Positions 1-9,337 of a stretch of DNA of 64,000 nt are shown piece by piece. The DNA is taken from assembly GCF_013410065.1 (NCBI RefSeq), contig NZ_JACCCW010000001.1, positions 930,001 through 994,000 on the forward strand. Reading direction: 5' to 3'. This DNA comes from Granulicella arctica (lineage in GTDB: Bacteria > Acidobacteriota > Terriglobia > Terriglobales > Acidobacteriaceae). The stretch's first letter is position 1, and the number at the start of each line of letters is the position of its first letter. The notes below the pieces were generated by a model. The model was given only the letters and a program-made list of their open reading frames with translations. It made no database searches and was not told the DNA's origin. The translations under genes were made by a program, and so were the position numbers.

Positions 1-143
1 ATCGAGGTGCAAAGAAGATGGAAGATGCGGGAACACAGTGCCTTTTGCACAGCATAGACCATGCGGCCCCTCTACGGTTAAACCATGTTCATGTTTGCAA
101 AAATGGGGGAAATAAACGATTGGCGATATACTGAAGTGTGCCA

Positions 144-797
144 ATGAAGCCGTCTAGTGTCTCCTCTGCGAAGCAGTTTCCCCGTCTGAAGCATGTTCCC
201 GCTGCGCCACAGCTTGCCCACCCGCTCGATCTGGCTGAGGGTCGCCGCATCCGGTCCACGACCGTCATCTGTGTGCGGCGCGGCGACTCGGTCGTGATGG
301 CTGCCGATGGGCAGGTATCGCTGGGTTCGACCGTGATGAAGCACTCGGCAAAGAAGATCCGGCGGCTGTATCAGGACAAGGTGCTGGCTGGGTTTGCCGG
401 ATCGACTGCGGACGCGTTCTCGCTCTTTGCCCGCTTCGAGACCAAGCTCGAGCAGTACGCCGGAAACCTGGGGCGAGCCGCCGTGGAGCTGGCGAAGGAC
501 TGGCGAACGGACAAGATGTTGCGCCAGCTTGAGGCGCTGCTCATCGTGGCCGATCCGAAGCATACCTTCCTGCTGAGTGGGACGGGCGATGTGATCGATC
601 CGGATGAGGGAATCGCGACCATCGGCTCGGGCGGCAGCTATGCACTGGCCAGCGCACGGGCCCTTATGGAAAACACGGACCTGTCGGCACGCGAGATCGC
701 TGTGAAGAGCATGAAGATCGCCGGACAGATCTGTATCTATACCAACGACCAGATCACGATCGAAGAGCTGAAGGCAGAGCCTGCAACCGATCGATAG
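144..797 (+). CDS. hslV: ATP-dependent protease peptidase subunit HslV, with long N-terminal extension
   Basis: HslV is the Ntn-hydrolase peptidase of the cytoplasmic HslUV protease; the N-terminal threonine of the mature chain is the nucleophile. The TTVICVRR block matches the start of mature HslV, and the [25 protein letters not shown] and [11 protein letters not shown] blocks are family hallmarks. The catalytic Thr is residue 39 from ATG 144 (41 from GTG 138), whereas in E. coli HslV it follows the initiator Met. An in-frame TGA lies at 132-134 and there is no ATG, GTG or TTG between 144 and the Thr codon, so a leader of about 38-40 residues is unavoidable with standard starts and must be cleaved for activity. 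hslU follows after 44 bp. Family assignment is firm; the start is the first plausible one, without a clear ribosome site. Confidence 0.95.
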   Translation: MKPSSVSSAKQFPRLKHVPAAPQLAHPLDLAEGRRIRSTTVICVRRGDSVVMAADGQVSLGSTVMKHSAKKIRRLYQDKVLAGFAGSTADAFSLFARFETKLEQYAGNLGRAAVELAKDWRTDKMLRQLEALLIVADPKHTFLLSGTGDVIDPDEGIATIGSGGSYALASARALMENTDLSAREIAVKSMKIAGQICIYTNDQITIEELKAEPATDR

Positions 798-841
798 GCC
801 GTTTCCTTTACTCAATATTTTGCAATCAGGAGCACCGCATC

Positions 842-2470
842 ATGGCAATTTTCCTACCGGGGACCGCTGACGATCAGGCGCTCGCGCTCGATGAGATGAC
901 TCCACGTGAGATCGTCGCCGAGCTGGACAAGTATGTAGTCGGGCAACACGCCGCGAAACGAGCCGTAGCGATTGCGCTGCGTAATCGTTCGCGTCGACAG
1001 AAGCTTCCACCCGAGCTCGCCGAAGACATCATGCCGAAGAACATCATCATGATCGGGCCGACCGGCGTGGGTAAGACGGAGATCGCGCGGCGTCTCGCCA
1101 AGCTGACGAACTCGCCGTTTCTCAAGGTCGAAGCGTCGAAGTTTACCGAGGTGGGCTATGTCGGGCGCGATGTCGAATCCATCGTCCGCGACCTGGTCGA
1201 AATCGCCATCGACATGGTTCGCGAAGAGAAGCTGGAAGATGTCGAGGATAAGGCCGAGCTAAACGCGGAGGATCGGCTGCTGGATCTGCTGCTGCCGCCT
1301 TCGCCGGCGAGCGCTCCGGTGACAGCCGCGGCGACGACTGCGGCGGCGGCCACGAGTGAGCCGGGAAGCAATGTGATCCAGTTGCCAACCTCCGCTCTGG
1401 TTGACGATGTTGCCCATGTGGAACCGGAGACGGCGGAAGAAAAGCCCGGCGACAGCCAGCAGAGAACTCGCGAAAAGCTGCGGCAGCAGTTCCGCGAGGG
1501 CAGGCTGGACGACCGGATGGTGGAGCTGGATGTCCGGGACCGCAATCAGCCGAGCTTCGAGCTGATTACGAACCAGGGGCCGGACGAGATGGACGTCAAC
1601 CTGAAGGACATGCTCCCGGGGCTGTTTGGCCAGCGCACAAAGAAGCGCAAGATGAAGGTCTCCGAAGCCTTCGACTACCTCGTGCAGGAGGAGGAGGGTC
1701 GCCTGATCGACATGGATCAGGTGACGCGGCTCGCCGTCGAACGGGTCGAGGACTCGGGCATCGTCTTCCTCGATGAGATCGACAAGATTGCTGGACGCGA
1801 GGGCGGCCATGGACCGGATGTCTCCCGTGAGGGCGTGCAGCGCGACATTTTGCCCATCGTTGAAGGCACCACGGTCAACACGAAGTACGGCATGGTATCG
1901 ACCGACCACATCCTATTTATCGCGGCGGGCGCGTTCCACGTCTCGAAGCCGAGCGATCTGATCCCGGAGTTGCAAGGACGGTTCCCGATTCGGGTGGAGT
2001 TGCACTCGCTGACCGTGAACGACTTTATCCGTATTCTGACGGAGCCGAAGTCTTCACTGGTGAAGCAGTCGACGGCTCTGCTGGAGACGGAGGGCTTGAA
2101 GCTCGAGTTCACCCCTGAAGCTCTCGCCGAGATGGCACAGTTTGCCTTCCGCGTGAATGAGACGACGGAGAACATCGGTGCGCGGCGGCTGCATACGATC
2201 ATGGAACGCGTGCTCGACGAGATCAGCTTCCAGGCGCCTGACCTCTTCAAGAGTCCGCGTGCGGAGGCGACCTCCGAGGGTGTCGTCGCGGAGATCGGTG
2301 CTTCGGCTCCGCTGACTGGCGAGGTCCAGATACCGTCACCGCCTCTGCCGGTGATCGAACGCCAGACCGAGACCGGAACCGAGAAGGTGATTGTGGTCGA
2401 TCCTGAATACGTGCGGCAGCAGGTGGCCAGCATCGTGAAGGATCAGGATCTCAGCCGGTATATCTTGTAA
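842..2470 (+). CDS. hslU: ATP-dependent protease ATPase subunit HslU
   Basis: AAA+ unfoldase that caps HslV and feeds it substrates. Walker A GPTGVGKT is at residues 72-79, Walker B FLDEID near 308-313, the GARRLHT motif near 444, and the chain ends in LSRYIL, the C-terminal tail type that docks into HslV and opens its active sites. At 542 residues it is about 100 longer than the 443-residue E. coli protein. The extra length sits in an Ala/Thr/Pro-rich linker in the I domain (about residues 150-205) and in a stretch shortly before the C-terminal tail (about 475-515). AGGAG at 828-832 precedes the ATG. It forms an operon with hslV and is followed by a strong hairpin terminator. Confidence 0.96.
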   Translation: MAIFLPGTADDQALALDEMTPREIVAELDKYVVGQHAAKRAVAIALRNRSRRQKLPPELAEDIMPKNIIMIGPTGVGKTEIARRLAKLTNSPFLKVEASKFTEVGYVGRDVESIVRDLVEIAIDMVREEKLEDVEDKAELNAEDRLLDLLLPPSPASAPVTAAATTAAAATSEPGSNVIQLPTSALVDDVAHVEPETAEEKPGDSQQRTREKLRQQFREGRLDDRMVELDVRDRNQPSFELITNQGPDEMDVNLKDMLPGLFGQRTKKRKMKVSEAFDYLVQEEEGRLIDMDQVTRLAVERVEDSGIVFLDEIDKIAGREGGHGPDVSREGVQRDILPIVEGTTVNTKYGMVSTDHILFIAAGAFHVSKPSDLIPELQGRFPIRVELHSLTVNDFIRILTEPKSSLVKQSTALLETEGLKLEFTPEALAEMAQFAFRVNETTENIGARRLHTIMERVLDEISFQAPDLFKSPRAEATSEGVVAEIGASAPLTGEVQIPSPPLPVIERQTETGTEKVIVVDPEYVRQQVASIVKDQDLSRYIL

Positions 2471-2484
2471 CTCTGTCGGGAATA

Positions 2485-2521
2485 AACAGGAAGGGCGGCC
2501 ACGGTGGCCGCCCTTCCTGTT
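2485..2521. terminator. Bidirectional hairpin terminator between hslU and tal
   Basis: A perfect 18-bp inverted repeat (arms 2485-2502 and 2504-2521, core GGGCGGCC) lies between the convergent hslU and transaldolase genes. A-rich sequence on the left and TGTT on the right allow a weak U tract on either strand. Its position and perfect stem suggest it ends transcription from both sides. Confidence 0.8.
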
Positions 2522-2537
2522 GCTGCATGGATTGCTC

Positions 2538-3530
2538 TTATGCGTTGACTGGCTGGCTGATCTCGCTGAGACGCTTCGCAAGCAGCTTCTCGAGATCTTC
2601 GAGCGCCTTGGAGAAGCCCTCGATGCCTTCCTTCAGCTTGTCGTGCGCCATGCGATCCTCGGCGTGCATCTTCTCGAAGGTCGCCTTGTCGATGGTGATC
2701 TTCTCGATGGTGAGCGACTTCGCGTGCTCCGGATCGAGCTTGCGCGGTAGATCGCCTTCGGTCGAGTCGAGCTCGGCGAGCAGCTTGGGCGCGATGGTCA
2801 GCAGGTCGGAGCCAGCGAGCTCAGTGATCTCACCGATGTTGCGGAAGCTCGCTCCCATGACCTGCGTCTTGTAGCCGAACTTCTTGTAGTAGTTGTAGAT
2901 CGTCGTGACGGACTGAACGCCAGGGTCATCGGCGCCTGTGTAATCCTTGCCGGTATCCTTTTTGTACCAGTCGAGGATGCGGCCAACGAAGGGCGAGATG
3001 AGCGTGACCTTCGCCTCGGCGCATGCGATCGCCTGATGCAGGCCGAAGAGCAGCGTCAGGTTGCAGTGGATGCCTTCCTGTTCGAGGATCTCGGCAGCCT
3101 TGATACCCTCCCACGTGGAGGCGATCTTGACCAGAACGCGCTCGCGAGAGATGCCAGCCTGATCGTACTGAGCGATGATGTCGCGAGCCTGCTCGAGGGT
3201 CTTTTCCGTGTCGTAGCTGAGGCGTGCATCGACCTCGGTCGAGACGCGGCCGGGGACGATGTTGAGGATCTTCTTGCCGAAGGCTACGGCAAGGCTCTTG
3301 AACGCGAGGGCGGCTACCACTTCGTCGGAGGCGCTGTCGCCGGCCTGCTTCTTGGCCTCTTTCAGCACATCGTCGACGATCGACTGGTATTCGCTCTTCT
3401 CAGCGGCAGCAGCGATCAGCGAGGGATTGGTGGTCGAATCCGTCGGCTTGAATTTCTCGATGGAGTTGATGTCGCCGGTGTCGGCGACCACGGTGGTAAC
3501 GCGCTTCAACTGCTCCAGTAGGGATGCCAT
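2538..3530 (-). CDS. tal: Transaldolase (class I, TalB type)
   Basis: Cytoplasmic pentose-phosphate enzyme that moves a dihydroxyacetone unit from sedoheptulose 7-phosphate to glyceraldehyde 3-phosphate. It has 330 residues, close to TalB (317). The Schiff-base lysine is K135 in [20 protein letters not shown] (31-39), CNLTLLFG and the [13 protein letters not shown] block are all typical. It is monocistronic between a shared terminator and an FN3 lipoprotein gene. Confidence 0.96.
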   Translation of the reverse strand: MASLLEQLKRVTTVVADTGDINSIEKFKPTDSTTNPSLIAAAAEKSEYQSIVDDVLKEAKKQAGDSASDEVVAALAFKSLAVAFGKKILNIVPGRVSTEVDARLSYDTEKTLEQARDIIAQYDQAGISRERVLVKIASTWEGIKAAEILEQEGIHCNLTLLFGLHQAIACAEAKVTLISPFVGRILDWYKKDTGKDYTGADDPGVQSVTTIYNYYKKFGYKTQVMGASFRNIGEITELAGSDLLTIAPKLLAELDSTEGDLPRKLDPEHAKSLTIEKITIDKATFEKMHAEDRMAHDKLKEGIEGFSKALEDLEKLLAKRLSEISQPVNA

Positions 3531-3608
3531 AGCTCTAAACTCCTTCGGTCTACGCGTCTATTTTATCAAGAATGCCTTCCAGCAACCGTAATTCAATATG
3601 AATACTGC

Positions 3609-4778
3609 TCAGGGCAACCGTACCTGTTCCTGTGCCGAAGCGCTGGGACGACTTTCGTTGCCCAAAGTATCGATAGCTGTGACGGAGTAGCTATAGGTAT
3701 GTCCGGCAACGATGGTGGTGTCGCTGAATCCTGGCTCCTGAATCGGTGTCGCGGTAAGCCGGACGGATGCACCAACAACCTGGCCATCAGCACCTAACTC
3801 CCGCCGATACACAAGATAGCCAGCGAGATCCTGTTCCGTGTTTGGCCTCCAGGAGAGGTCAATCGAGGGTGCGGATGCAGAGCTCCCGACGATTGTCTCG
3901 AGCCCGACAGGAGGCTTGGGAGGAAATGTATCGCGCATGATGACCTTAATGCTGGTCGAAGGAGCGCTACGGACCTGAAGCGAGTGGCCGTCGATGACGA
4001 CGTTCCGGATGCGCTCCGCCGTATAACCATATGTCTCGCCGCGATGAGCGGTCGCATCCAAAGTGCCTCCTGCATCAGGACGGAAGAGAGAATCCGCCGA
4101 ATTGACCTTGCTGGCGCGAAGGTGCACCTCGGCTGGCTCCTTCGGTGCCGATTGGAGTGGCTGTTTTGCTCCCGCAGCCGGTTTCGCCAACGTTGCTGCG
4201 TGCAGACGCGTGAGCTCGATGCTGTCGGCGGCGTCCTTCGGCTCCCACTGGAGCAGCGCGCCTTGTTCGGTCGCGACAACGTGAAGGCCGGTAACGGCCG
4301 GCGGAGCAGGCCCCGCAGCAACAAAAGCAGGGGCAGACAGCCCTGCCGAGCGCTCATTCCGGTTGCGAAGTTCAAGCCGGTATTCGATCAGTTCCCCCGG
4401 CCCGTTTGCAAGCGCGGGAGGAAGAAGATCGGTCGCCTCCGATGGACCAGCCTTGGCTGGAACGCGGCCTACTGGTGTACATACCTCGGGATGCCGCACG
4501 GTCGAGACAATCGGAGTCGTCGGAGTCGCACGACAAATCTGAGCAGTCATCGTGCCGGTAATGGTGAGCCCGTCGGTGGTCTTCGCCGGGGTCGTCCAGT
4601 GCAGTCGAACCTCGTCTCCCTGACGCTCCGCTGCCAGGTCGGAGACGATCTCCGGGAGATGTAGGGAAGGAGGGCGCGGCGGGCCGGGGCTGGCACAACT
4701 CGCCAGCAGAAAGAGAGAGAGGAGGCTGATTCCTATAGGCTTCGCCAGAGCGGATCGATTGTTTGCCGGCGGAATCAT
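3609..4778 (-). CDS. Lipoprotein with fibronectin type III-like domains
   Basis: The chain opens with a lipoprotein signal ending in lipobox LLASC, so it is expected to be lipid-anchored in the envelope. The mature part is Pro-rich and holds about three beta-sandwich segments with fibronectin type III features (EVRLHWTTP near the start, GALLQWEPKD in the middle, IDLSWRPNTEQDLAGYLVYRR and HTYSYSVTAIDTLGNES at the end). No catalytic motif is visible; a binding or scaffolding role is inference. The ATG at 4778 is preferred over an upstream in-frame start at 4844 because it puts the hydrophobic signal at the N-terminus. It diverges from the XRE-cupin gene, leaving about 130 bp for both promoters. 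Confidence 0.8.
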   Translation of the reverse strand: MIPPANNRSALAKPIGISLLSLFLLASCASPGPPRPPSLHLPEIVSDLAAERQGDEVRLHWTTPAKTTDGLTITGTMTAQICRATPTTPIVSTVRHPEVCTPVGRVPAKAGPSEATDLLPPALANGPGELIEYRLELRNRNERSAGLSAPAFVAAGPAPPAVTGLHVVATEQGALLQWEPKDAADSIELTRLHAATLAKPAAGAKQPLQSAPKEPAEVHLRASKVNSADSLFRPDAGGTLDATAHRGETYGYTAERIRNVVIDGHSLQVRSAPSTSIKVIMRDTFPPKPPVGLETIVGSSASAPSIDLSWRPNTEQDLAGYLVYRRELGADGQVVGASVRLTATPIQEPGFSDTTIVAGHTYSYSVTAIDTLGNESRPSASAQEQVRLP

Positions 4779-4907
4779 TGATCTCAGGCTAGCATTACGC
4801 TCCTGTTCCGGCCATACCGTACCGGCGCGCCGGTGAAAATCCAAAGCGATGCGAAGTTCGTATCTATTTTTGACGGGATAGCAACCTCTGTTTGCGCAAC
4901 AAACAAT

Positions 4908-5702
4908 ATGCCAAAAACCACGACCACTTCAGATGCAGTCTCTCTGCCAGCATCCCTCTCCGGCAACGAGATGCTCCATGCCGACGGGAAAGCGGCTGAA
5001 TCATGTATCGCCGAGAAGCGGATCGGGGAGCGTATTAAGCATCTTCGACTCAAAAGATCCATGGGCCTGGTTGAGCTTGGCCGACACACCGGCCTCTCAG
5101 CGAGCTTTCTGTCGCAGCTGGAGACAGGGCGAATAGTCCCTACGTTGCGTAATCTCGCGCGGATCGCAATGGTCTTCTCGAAGGATCTCAGCTATTTCTT
5201 CGACCTGAAACCGCAGACGGTCTTCCGGATACACCGCGTCAAGGATCGCGTGCGGCTTCCCCAGACCGGCGTGACGGACCCTGCATACTACTTCGAGAGC
5301 CTGGGGTATATGGTGCCGGATCGACAACTGGACCCGTACTTCGCTGAGTTTTTGCCCGGAAAAGGCCGAGGATCGCGAGCACATCAGCATGTCGGTTGCG
5401 AGTTCCTCTATGTCCTTGGAGGCGCTCTCGAAATTCAGCACGGCGAAACCAAATACCACATGGAGGCTGGTGATGCCGTGTACTTCGATGCGGGCACCAC
5501 ACACAGCTATGCCTGTTCCGGCAGCATCTCGGCGACGGTTGTCATTGTCACCATGCAGCAGCCCGCGACGGCGCTGAGCGATCAACGCGGCCATGAGGCG
5601 CACACCACTCCGAACAAGATGCAGAACCTGACATCCGTTGAGCTTCGCACAAAGACCGTTGCGGGATCGGCGATGAAGAATGGGTTACCGGCGACGCAAT
5701 AG
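4908..5702 (+). CDS. XRE-family transcriptional regulator with C-terminal cupin domain
   Basis: Single-component regulator: an N-terminal helix-turn-helix (residues about 39-97 from ATG 4908; GERIKHLRLK, TGLSASFLSQLETGR) followed by a cupin sensor domain (about 150-235; HQHVGCEFLYVLGG, GDAVYFDAGTTHSY with the usual His/Glu metal ligands). This architecture often controls amino-acid, amine or sugar genes after binding a small ligand; the ligand cannot be inferred. A GTG at 4833 would add 25 residues and eat into the divergent promoter region, so ATG 4908 is preferred. The GH27 gene downstream on the same strand starts 65 bp later and could be a target, but this is not shown. Confidence 0.88.
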   Translation: MPKTTTTSDAVSLPASLSGNEMLHADGKAAESCIAEKRIGERIKHLRLKRSMGLVELGRHTGLSASFLSQLETGRIVPTLRNLARIAMVFSKDLSYFFDLKPQTVFRIHRVKDRVRLPQTGVTDPAYYFESLGYMVPDRQLDPYFAEFLPGKGRGSRAHQHVGCEFLYVLGGALEIQHGETKYHMEAGDAVYFDAGTTHSYACSGSISATVVIVTMQQPATALSDQRGHEAHTTPNKMQNLTSVELRTKTVAGSAMKNGLPATQ

Positions 5703-5767
5703 CAACGCGCTTTGCTCTGTTTCCCTTTCTGTAGACCGTCGCACGGCCATCAAGTATCGTTGAGGGC

Positions 5768-7120
5768 ATGCTTTCCAAGCCTCTTGCGATCCTTCTTTTT
5801 GCGTCCCTGGCTCTCCCTCTCTGTCTAGCTCAGGAGAAAACGTTAACTCCGACTCCTCCGATGGGCTGGAACAGTTGGGACTCGTACGGGCTCACCGTCA
5901 CCGAGTCGCAGTTCGCAGCAAACGTTGATGTGCTGGCAAGCAAGCTGAAGCCACTGGGCTGGCGTTACGCGGTGATCGACGAGGGATGGTATCTGCAAAA
6001 CCCCGAGGCCGCCTCAAAACCCGAGAACCTGCACTACACGATCAATCTGCACGGACTGTACGACCCCGCGCCGAACCGCTTTCCTTCGGCCGCAAACGGC
6101 GTGGGTTTGAAGGCTATCGGCGACTCTGTCCACGCGAAGGGACTGCTGTTTGGCATCCACATCATCCGCGGCATTCCGAAGCAGACGGTTGCGGCGAATA
6201 CGTCGATTGCGGGCAGTAGCTTCCATGCTGCCGACGCGGCGGACCAGGCCGATACCTGCCCATGGAATCCGGATAACTACGGCGTTCGCGACAACACTGC
6301 GGGACAGGCCTGGTATGACGGCCTGATTCAGCAGTATGCATCGTGGGGCGTCGATTACCTGAAGGTAGATTGCATCGCATCGCATCCATACAAAGGCGAT
6401 GAAATTCGCATGATCCACAGGGCTATCACGAAATCCGGACGTCCCATTGTGCTCAGCCTGTCGCCCGGTCCTACGGCGCTTGAGAACGCAGCAGCGGTTG
6501 GGCAGAACGCACAGCTCTGGCGCATCTCCAATGACGTCTGGGATAAGTGGGAGCGGCCTGCAACGAAAGACTTTCCGCAGGGCCTGAAGAACCAGTTCGC
6601 CGTGATCGCAAGCTGGCAACCGTACGTCAAACCGGGGAACTGGCCGGACGCGGACATGTTGCCGATCGGGCAGCTTGGGCCGGTTCCCGGAGAGGGAAGA
6701 CCACGGACTTCGCGACTGACGCACGACGAACAGCAGACCCTGCTGACATTGTGGTCGATTGCACGATCGCCACTGTTTATGGGTGGCAATCTGACGCAAC
6801 TGGACGACTTTACCGCGTTGCTGCTGACGAATCCTGAGGTGCTCGCCGTCGATCAGCACGGCCACGATCAACGCCTGGCAAAGCAAAGCGGCGACGTGAT
6901 CGTCTGGACATCGAAGGGAAGCAACGGCGCGGAGTATCTCGCGGTGTTCAACCTCGGCGATGCGCCGACCCAGGTTAATTCCGCGTTCGCAGACTATGGC
7001 CTGATGCAGAAGAGCTATAAGGTTCGGGATCTATGGCTCCGGAAGGACCTCGGTTCGCAGACGGAGCTCTCTCAGCCGCTTCCACCACATGCGTCGGTAC
7101 TGTTGAAACTCAGTCGATAG
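5768..7120 (+). CDS. Secreted GH27 alpha-galactosidase
   Basis: Glycoside hydrolase family 27 enzyme that removes alpha-linked galactose from oligo- or polysaccharides. A signal peptide (residues 1 to about 21, ending LCLAQ) indicates export. The GH27 signature PPMGWNSWDSYG starts at 30; the nucleophile is D201 in YLKVDC and the acid/base D256 in RISNDVWD. The C-terminal part (about 360-450) looks like the usual antiparallel beta domain. At 450 residues it is a typical bacterial GH27. Other GH27 activities (alpha-N-acetylgalactosaminidase, isomalto-dextranase) cannot be excluded. Confidence 0.92.
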   Translation: MLSKPLAILLFASLALPLCLAQEKTLTPTPPMGWNSWDSYGLTVTESQFAANVDVLASKLKPLGWRYAVIDEGWYLQNPEAASKPENLHYTINLHGLYDPAPNRFPSAANGVGLKAIGDSVHAKGLLFGIHIIRGIPKQTVAANTSIAGSSFHAADAADQADTCPWNPDNYGVRDNTAGQAWYDGLIQQYASWGVDYLKVDCIASHPYKGDEIRMIHRAITKSGRPIVLSLSPGPTALENAAAVGQNAQLWRISNDVWDKWERPATKDFPQGLKNQFAVIASWQPYVKPGNWPDADMLPIGQLGPVPGEGRPRTSRLTHDEQQTLLTLWSIARSPLFMGGNLTQLDDFTALLLTNPEVLAVDQHGHDQRLAKQSGDVIVWTSKGSNGAEYLAVFNLGDAPTQVNSAFADYGLMQKSYKVRDLWLRKDLGSQTELSQPLPPHASVLLKLSR

Positions 7121-7152
7121 GGGCCAGAGTCTGCGACGTTTGCGGGGTTGTC

Positions 7153-7545
7153 TTACCGTAAGCTCCGCAGGCTCTCGACGGAAGGCACAAAATAGTAGGA
7201 GCCAGTCAACGGCTGGGTAAAGCGTGTGAGCGCATCGCGCGTGCCGGCGACGAGGCCCGCCATGCTATCGAGCATTCTGGAAAGCCGTTGCTGGTCTGCG
7301 TTGAATCCAATGAACACAGTGCCATGGTCTTCAATGTTTCCGTAGGGCATGTTGCGGCGAAAGATGTTTCCAAACTCGTCCCGATCGGTGCGAGCGACGT
7401 GCGAGCCTGTGGTGGTCCGTGGTTCACGGATAGCGGAGATGGTAGAGGCAAATTCCTTGCACTTCTTCGCGTCCAGAAGGTCGAACTCCAGGTACGCGTG
7501 AGATGAGGTTCCAAGAGCGAAGATTCCAGCCTGTGGCGTGTACAT
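7153..7545 (-). pseudogene. Internally deleted DyP-type peroxidase (YfeX-like) remnant
   Basis: The first 42 residues (PQAGIFALGTSSHAYLEFDL) match the N-terminus of YfeX-like dye-decolourising peroxidases. The rest (SHVARTDRDEFGNIFRRNMPYG, HGTVFIGF, RDALTRFTQPLTGSYYFVPS) matches their C-terminal third. About 165-170 central residues are missing, including the GFxDG segment with the distal catalytic Asp; the junction falls near 7420. The proximal-heme His equivalent (H49 in GSHVAR) is kept. The family is normally about 300 residues, this is 130, yet the frame is open. A heme peroxidase function is very unlikely; it is either a relic or a short protein with a new role. Confidence 0.75.
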
Positions 7546-7653
7546 GCGGGCATTATAGCGAGCACCCTCTGCGCTGTGGACAATCCGAAACTCCCCCTAT
7601 CCAGAAGCCTGCCCTGTTGCTTCGTTGAGCCTTTCGCCTTAGTATCGCCCTGA

Positions 7654-8721
7654 GTGGATATTCCCAAGCACAAGGCGAAGGTGGACCTGAATCGCAAGGC
7701 TTCGGCCGAGGCGGAGCGGCTGGTTTCGGCAGGTCGCGTCGATGAGGATGCTGCCTTTGAACTGAAGCTGCGCCCTACCCGGCTGGCGGAGTTTATCGGC
7801 CAGGAGAAGGCCAAGGAGCAGCTTGCCATTGCGCTCGAAGCAGCGAAGTCACGCGGCGAGGCGCTCGACCATGTGCTGCTCTTCGGACCGCCTGGGCTGG
7901 GCAAGACGACGCTGGCGACGATCATCGCAAACGAGCTGGAGGTCGGTTATCAACAGACCAGCGGACCGGCGTTGCAAATTCAAGGCGACCTGACGGCGAT
8001 TCTGACCAACCTGCGGGAACGCCAGGTGTTGTTTTTAGATGAAATCCACAGGCTGCAGCCGGTGCTTGAGGAAAAGCTGTACACCGCGCTCGAGGACTAC
8101 AAGCTCGACATCATCATCGGGCAGGGACCGGCGGCGCGGACGCACGTCATGGAGATCAAGCCGTTCACCTTCGTGGCGGCGACGACGCGGCCCGGCCTGC
8201 TCTCGTCTCCGTTGCGGAGCCGGTTCGGCATTCTGCTGCGGCTGGAGTTCTACACCGACGACGAGTTGCGCTTTGTGGTCGAGCGCTCGGCCGAGGTGAT
8301 TGGTGTGCCGATCGATCAGGACGGTGCGGCGGAGATCGCGATGAGGTCGCGGGGAACACCGCGTATCGCCAACCGGCTGCTGCGGCGCGTGCGGGACTAC
8401 GCGCAGGTGCGCGCACAGGGCAAGATCGACCGGCCCACCGCACAGGCCGCGCTGGCGATGCTCGAGGTGGATGCCCACGGCTTCGACGAACTCGACCGGA
8501 GGCTACTACGGACGATTATCGAAAAGTACGACGGCGGCCCAGTGGGCTTGAACACGCTCGCCGCTGCGCTGGCCGAGGAGCAGGATGCTCTCGAAGAGGT
8601 CTACGAGCCGTTCCTGATCCAGATCGGCTTCCTCGACCGCACCCCGCGCGGGCGGGTGGCAACACGGCTGGCGTATGAGCATCTGGGAATCGAGATGCCG
8701 CGCAAGCTGAGCCTGTTTTAA
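7654..8721 (+). CDS. ruvB: Holliday junction branch-migration helicase RuvB
   Basis: Hexameric AAA+ motor that works with RuvA and RuvC on Holliday junctions. It has 355 residues; Walker A GPPGLGKT is at 78-85, Walker B LFLDEIHR at 126-133, the sensor block [17 protein letters not shown] follows, and the C-terminal winged-helix domain ends in the usual PRKLSLF. The start is GTG. No ruvA or ruvC is nearby. A 5'-truncated higB fragment begins within the last codons of ruvB. Confidence 0.97.
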   Translation: MDIPKHKAKVDLNRKASAEAERLVSAGRVDEDAAFELKLRPTRLAEFIGQEKAKEQLAIALEAAKSRGEALDHVLLFGPPGLGKTTLATIIANELEVGYQQTSGPALQIQGDLTAILTNLRERQVLFLDEIHRLQPVLEEKLYTALEDYKLDIIIGQGPAARTHVMEIKPFTFVAATTRPGLLSSPLRSRFGILLRLEFYTDDELRFVVERSAEVIGVPIDQDGAAEIAMRSRGTPRIANRLLRRVRDYAQVRAQGKIDRPTAQAALAMLEVDAHGFDELDRRLLRTIIEKYDGGPVGLNTLAAALAEEQDALEEVYEPFLIQIGFLDRTPRGRVATRLAYEHLGIEMPRKLSLF

Positions 8722-8902
8722 TGATTCCGATCACTCGATAGACGCTGACCTTCGAGTTCCACCAAGTAATCATTTTGAGAAATTAAACGGCACCTTGGCA
8801 GGGTGGCACTCAATCAGGATCAATAACCAATGGCGATTGGTATTTAAATGGGGGGATGGGAAGGCCAAAGAAGTGTATTTGGATAACCATTCGTATCGGT
8901 AA
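8711..8902 (+). pseudogene. 5'-truncated HigB/RelE-family toxin remnant
   Basis: A frame open from a TGA at 8708-8710 to the TAA at 8900-8902 encodes the C-terminal half of a HigB-type mRNA interferase: DLRVPPSNHFEKL, then GWHSIRINNQWRLVFKWGDG and EVYLDNHSYR at the end. HigB is about 92 residues; here only about 55 are homologous and the first 40 or so are absent because ruvB occupies that place. There is no ATG, GTG or TTG at the front of the frame. It lies 66 bp upstream of an intact HigA-type gene, the toxin-first order normal for higBA. It is best read as a toxin gene inactivated by loss of its 5' part. Confidence 0.78.
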
Positions 8903-8968
8903 ATCGACGCAATAGAGAACACGAAGCCAATTCCGCAAGCACTAGATGTACCCCGAAGAGGTGTCAAA

Positions 8969-9307
8969 ATGTCGAATTACTACACCAAAAGAAAGCCCGT
9001 AACTGTGGGCGAGATGTTGATTACAGAATTCATGGAACCTCTAGGTATCACCCAGACGGAGCTAGCAGAGAAAACAGGGTTACCTCGAAAGCATGTCAAC
9101 GAATTATGCCGTAACCGTCGTATTGTGACTGCGGATACAGCTTTGATATTGGGGCGCGTCTTCGGCAACTCAGCTGACTTTTGGCTGAATACACAGCGAC
9201 GAACAGATCTATGGGAAGCCTTGAACACCCCCAAGCGTTTTATCCGTATTGAGCGTGCGCAACCTTTGAGGAAAAACGCTGGACGCAGACAAACCATGTC
9301 CGCATAA
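8969..9307 (+). CDS. higA: HigA-family antitoxin, orphaned from its toxin
   Basis: 112-residue XRE-type antitoxin. PVTVGEMLITEFMEPLGITQ is the HigA entry motif, followed by the helix-turn-helix (TELAEKTGLPRKHVNELCRNRR) and the NSADFWLNTQRRTDLWEAL block typical of the family. In a complete module it would neutralise HigB and repress the operon. Upstream only a truncated higB remains, so it is probably an orphan that may still bind its operator or cross-talk with other HigB toxins, such as the module at 42.5-43.1 kb. Base composition is visibly more AT-rich than the flanking ruvB and murQ genes, in keeping with acquisition. Confidence 0.85.
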   Translation: MSNYYTKRKPVTVGEMLITEFMEPLGITQTELAEKTGLPRKHVNELCRNRRIVTADTALILGRVFGNSADFWLNTQRRTDLWEALNTPKRFIRIERAQPLRKNAGRRQTMSA

Positions 9308-9337
9308 GCAGCTACGCCGCCGGGCCTATTCCATGGG

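Noticed and set aside
1..137. Possible 3' end of an upstream gene before hslV
   Set aside because: Frames are open for short distances but none shows a recognisable C-terminus; left unassigned.
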